Shown here: piece by piece, positions 61,007-64,000 of the stretch
How positions within the stretch are numbered: position 1 is the first letter of the stretch
Layout of the letters: each line of letters starts with the position of its first letter
From: an uncultured Ruminiclostridium sp.
GTDB lineage: Bacteria > Bacillota > Clostridia > Oscillospirales > Ruminococcaceae
DNA length: 64,000 nt
Direction of reading: 5' to 3'
Assembly (NCBI GenBank): GCA_910579265.1
Contig: CAJTTE010000002.1
Location: 181,884 to 245,883 of the forward strand
The notes under the pieces: model-generated
Databases searched by the model: none
Told to the model about the DNA's origin: nothing
The model's input: the letters and a program-made list of their open reading frames with translations, nothing else
Program-made: the position numbers and the translations under genes

Positions 61007-63634
61007 TTATCCGTTAAGCATTTCGTCGGCTATTTTTTTGACGGAAAGCAGCGCTTCGTCGATTTTTGTTATATCGCCTATTCCCGACATGGCCATATCG
61101 GGCTTTCCTCCGCCTTTTGCTCCTGTTATTTCCGCTACCCTGCGCACGATCTGACCGGCATTGGCGCCTTTGGAAACAGCTTCGGGGCTGCAACAGCATA
61201 CAAAGTTGCCTTTATCGCCGTTTACTCCGGCAAGAACTGCTATAAAGCTGTCGTTGTTGTTCTTTATATTGTCTGCTGCTTTACGAAGACTGTCTCCGGT
61301 AGTTCCCGTAAGCATTGCGGTGATTATTTTTACTCCGCTTACTTCTTCCACGTTATCGTACAGTCCGCTGAGCTGCGAAGCTGATATTTTATCGTTAAGA
61401 CGTTCTATTTCGTTTTTAAGATCGCGGACCTCATTCTGAAGGCTTATGCACTTGTTTAGTATGGCTTCGTCGCCTGTTGCCTTGATTACCGTACCTATTT
61501 TTGCCATTACGGTGTTAAATGCATTTATGCTGTTTATTATTTCGAAGCCGGTAATGGCTTCGATACGTCTTACTCCGCTCGCAACTGATGTTTCCCCGGT
61601 TATTTTAAACAAGCCTGCCTGCGACGTATTGGTAAGGTGGGTGCCGCCGCAGAATTCCGTTGAAAATCCGGGAACGGTTACGACTCTTACGGTTTTTCCG
61701 TATTTTTCACCGAAAAGCGCCATCGCGCCTCTCTTCTGTGCTTCCTCTATCGGCAGCTCCTCGGTGGTAACGGGTATGCCCTTAAGAATTTCTTCGTTTA
61801 CAAGTCTTTCGACTTGCATGATCTCATCAATGCTCATTGCGTTGAAATGGGAGAAGTCGAAACGGCATTTGTATGGATCGACGTAAGAGCCGGACTGATG
61901 TACATGATCACCCAATACCCGGCGCAAAGCTGCTTGAAGTAAATGGGCGCAGGTATGATTTCGCGCGGTGGCGCGGCGAAGCTCCTCGTCGACCTTGGCA
62001 TGGACATTGTCTCCCGCATAAAACGAGCCGCTTTCAACATGACATTCACAGACAAATTGTCCTCCGCCAAGCTTTTTTGTATCCAGTACGCGCATTATGC
62101 TGTCGCCGTTTGTGATCGTACCCTTATCTCCGACCTGTCCGCCGCTTTCGGCATAGAAAGGGGTCGTTTCGATAAGAACGATAACGTCATCGCCCTCCGA
62201 GCATGCTTCCATAAGCTTTCCGTCTTTTACGGCGGCTTTTATACAGGTATCGCAGTCAAGCTCGTTATAACCGATAAACGTGGTTGTGAAATCGTTGAAG
62301 GCGTCAACGGAAGCTTCGTCCCAACCGCCTTTAAAAGACTGATTCGATCTTGCGGTTTCACGCTGCTTTTCCATAAGCTCACGGAAGCGTTTTTCATCAA
62401 GTGAAAGATTCTTTTCGGCAAGTATTTCTTTTGTAAGATCAAGAGGGAAGCCATAGGTATCATGAAGCTTGAATACGTCTTCTCCGCTTAAAATGCTGCC
62501 TACATCCATTTTGTCAATAAGCTCCTGCAATATCTGAGAGCCTTTTTCCACCGTTTTGTTAAAACTGTCCTCTTCGGTCTGCAACACTTTTTTGATATAT
62601 TCTTCCTTTTCTCTGACCTCCGGATAAGCGGACTGATTTTCCTTTATAACGCTGGCGGCGACCTTGTAAAGAAAGCTTTCCTTCATTCCGAGAAGCCTGC
62701 CATGGCGTGCGGCTCTGCGGATGAGTCTCCTTAAAACGTAACCTCTTCCTTCGTTGGAGGGCCTTACGCCGTCGCCTATAAGAAATGTGCTTGCTCTTAC
62801 ATGGTCGGTTATGACACGGATAGAGATGTCGTCTTTATCGTTTTCCTTATACTTCTTTCCGGTTAGATCGCAAATGGTTTTTATAATGTTTTGTGCCGTA
62901 TCGACCTCAAACATATTGTCCACATCCTGCATAATGCATGCGAGACGGTCCAGTCCCATTCCCGTATCTATATTCTTGTTGGCGAGCTGTGTATAATTGC
63001 CGTGTCCGTCATTATCGAACTGTGTGAACACATTGTTCCATATTTCAATTATACGGTCGCATTCCTCCGCCTGTTCGAAATCGATGAACGGACCGTACTT
63101 TTCACCTCTGTCATAGTGTATTTCAGAGCACGGACCGCACGGACCGCTTCCGTGTTCCCAGAAGTTGTCCTTTTTTCCGAGTTTTACGATCCGGTCGCGT
63201 GGAACACCTATTTCGTTTGCCCAGATGTCTCCCGCTTCGTCATCCTCTTCATATATAGTGACCCAGAGCCTGTCCTCGGGGATCTCAAGAACCTTTGTGA
63301 GATACTCCCAAGCCCATGCGATAGCCTCATGCTTGAAGTAGTCTCCGAAAGAGAAGTTGCCGAGCATTTCAAAATATGTGCCGTGCCGTGATGTCTTTCC
63401 CACATTTTCAATGTCCGGTGTGCGTATGCACTTCTGGCATGTGGTGACTCTCTTTCTCGGAGGTGTTTCAATGCCTTGAAAATATTTTTTGAGGGGTGTC
63501 ATCCCCGCATTGATAAGCAGTACCGAATTATCACCCTGCGGCACTAACGGAGCCGAATCCATCCGAAGATGTCCCTTGCTTTCAAAAAAATTAAGATAGC
63601 TTTCCCTTAAATCGTTAAGACTTGTCCATTTCAT
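61007..63634 (-). CDS. alaS: Alanyl-tRNA synthetase
   Basis: An 875-residue class II synthetase charging tRNA-Ala. The N-terminal catalytic core (TSLNDLRESYLNFFESKGH; TCQKCIRTPDIENVGKTSRH) is complete. The editing domain has HTCAHLLQAALR and FCGGTHLTN with the zinc-binding histidines and cysteine. The C-terminal oligomerisation part ends AKGGGKPDMAMSGIGDI. Normal length. No T-box element is visible in its leader, unlike many Firmicutes alaS genes. It has a strong promoter at 63689-63717. Confidence 0.97.
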   Translation of the reverse strand: MKWTSLNDLRESYLNFFESKGHLRMDSAPLVPQGDNSVLLINAGMTPLKKYFQGIETPPRKRVTTCQKCIRTPDIENVGKTSRHGTYFEMLGNFSFGDYFKHEAIAWAWEYLTKVLEIPEDRLWVTIYEEDDEAGDIWANEIGVPRDRIVKLGKKDNFWEHGSGPCGPCSEIHYDRGEKYGPFIDFEQAEECDRIIEIWNNVFTQFDNDGHGNYTQLANKNIDTGMGLDRLACIMQDVDNMFEVDTAQNIIKTICDLTGKKYKENDKDDISIRVITDHVRASTFLIGDGVRPSNEGRGYVLRRLIRRAARHGRLLGMKESFLYKVAASVIKENQSAYPEVREKEEYIKKVLQTEEDSFNKTVEKGSQILQELIDKMDVGSILSGEDVFKLHDTYGFPLDLTKEILAEKNLSLDEKRFRELMEKQRETARSNQSFKGGWDEASVDAFNDFTTTFIGYNELDCDTCIKAAVKDGKLMEACSEGDDVIVLIETTPFYAESGGQVGDKGTITNGDSIMRVLDTKKLGGGQFVCECHVESGSFYAGDNVHAKVDEELRRATARNHTCAHLLQAALRRVLGDHVHQSGSYVDPYKCRFDFSHFNAMSIDEIMQVERLVNEEILKGIPVTTEELPIEEAQKRGAMALFGEKYGKTVRVVTVPGFSTEFCGGTHLTNTSQAGLFKITGETSVASGVRRIEAITGFEIINSINAFNTVMAKIGTVIKATGDEAILNKCISLQNEVRDLKNEIERLNDKISASQLSGLYDNVEEVSGVKIITAMLTGTTGDSLRKAADNIKNNNDSFIAVLAGVNGDKGNFVCCCSPEAVSKGANAGQIVRRVAEITGAKGGGKPDMAMSGIGDITKIDEALLSVKKIADEMLNG

Positions 63635-63688
63635 AAATTTATTTAAGCCCTTTCTTGGAATGTAAAAATTTTACTCACATATAAAGAC

Positions 63689-63717
63689 ATTATATTCAAA
63701 AAAATCGTAAAAGTCAA
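63689..63717 (-). promoter_or_regulatory. Promoter of alaS
   Basis: TTGACT (63717-63712), 17 bases, TATAAT (63694-63689) on the minus strand, 55 bases before the start codon. Confidence 0.75.
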
Positions 63718-63724
63718 GAGTTAG

Positions 63725-64000
63725 GATTTTAAAATCAATCTTAAAAAATTATAAAAACATATCATCGATACCAAAGTATAAACCGAAATTTATATTCGTC
63801 CATCTGCGGCCGCCAAAGGATCTTAGACAAAATTTGTTTTATGAATTAAAATCGGATCCTTAAAGCGGTCAGACCCTCCGGCACTATTACAAAAAACGAT
63901 GCTGTCCTATTGCTCTTTGTCATTAAGCCGCTTCCGAAAAATAAAAGCAAAATAAACGTTTCACTCTTAATTTATTAGCTTTCGTCATACGACAATTTTT
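63725..64000. other. Terminal intergenic stretch, nothing clear
   Basis: AT-rich sequence with no open frame, promoter or family repeat that I can support. It includes AAGCGG and CCGCTT 65 bases apart near 63867 and 63928. Confidence 0.4.

Noticed and set aside
63635..64000. T-box leader of alaS
   Set aside because: No AGGGTGGNACCGCG-type T-box sequence or terminator/antiterminator pair is visible.
1..64000. CRISPR array, prophage or intact insertion sequence
   Set aside because: Dispersed repeats are single and differ in surroundings; no spaced direct-repeat array, phage structural gene, integrase or transposase frame was found.

Overview
The window looks like a chromosome segment from a low-to-moderate GC Gram-positive anaerobe of the class Clostridia, most likely a Ruminococcus/Oscillospiraceae-type gut or rumen bacterium. 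The reasons are: a ribosomal protein L27 with the Firmicutes N-terminal extension beside its Prp protease; a mini-RNase III next to Obg; a zapA-U32 peptidase pair; the YmfF/YmfH peptidase pair; and two secreted GH5 mannanases plus L-fucose isomerase, which fit plant-polysaccharide use. No tRNA, rRNA, CRISPR array, prophage or intact insertion sequence is visible. Most genes lie on the minus strand.

Layout: 1-9 kb, end of an unidentified plus-strand gene, then yebC, YitT, mrnC-obg, a ferredoxin, small accessory genes, the ribosomal block rplU-prp-rpmA and rmuC. 9-17.8 kb, a Nudix hydrolase, folD, lgt, the YmfF/YmfH pair, a 1.2 kb intergenic stretch with very good promoters and a candidate small RNA, an HxlR regulator and ychF. 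17.9-20.8 kb (plus strand), long-tailed zapA, U32 peptidase and an acetyltransferase. 21-30 kb, the accessory part: two mannanase lipoproteins, fucI, several small orphan genes, a kinase-like protein and many repeats. 30.8-37.4 kb, an EamA protein, purL, mtaB and two HPr-like genes. 37.5-46.9 kb, an RNHCP zinc protein, the tight ddl-orf-rluA-apgM operon, an epimerase, a methyltransferase, a membrane-anchored Mur ligase and an alpha/beta hydrolase. 47-64 kb, hemW-lepA, an amidase, a TatD-linked radical SAM protein, a Fur-family regulator with a clear operator, an MBOAT/DHHW cell-surface acylation pair, then toprim-holA-comEC, HIT and alaS.

The most unusual property of the window is its load of short non-coding palindromic elements, at least seven families (called A to G here) and over twenty copies counting remnants. 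Several end exactly at the stop codon of a neighbouring gene, one family (D) ends in a sequence that forms the Shine-Dalgarno of the next gene in both copies, and one copy of family A splits a small gene. These look like MITE-type elements moved by transposases encoded elsewhere.

The best candidate for something undescribed is a roughly 125-nt RNA on the minus strand near 15.3-15.4 kb. It has a consensus promoter with 17-base spacing, no start codon behind a ribosome site, a strong intrinsic terminator, and a pyrimidine stretch complementary to Shine-Dalgarno sequences. All functional statements rest on reading the sequence and on knowledge of protein families; no database search was possible.
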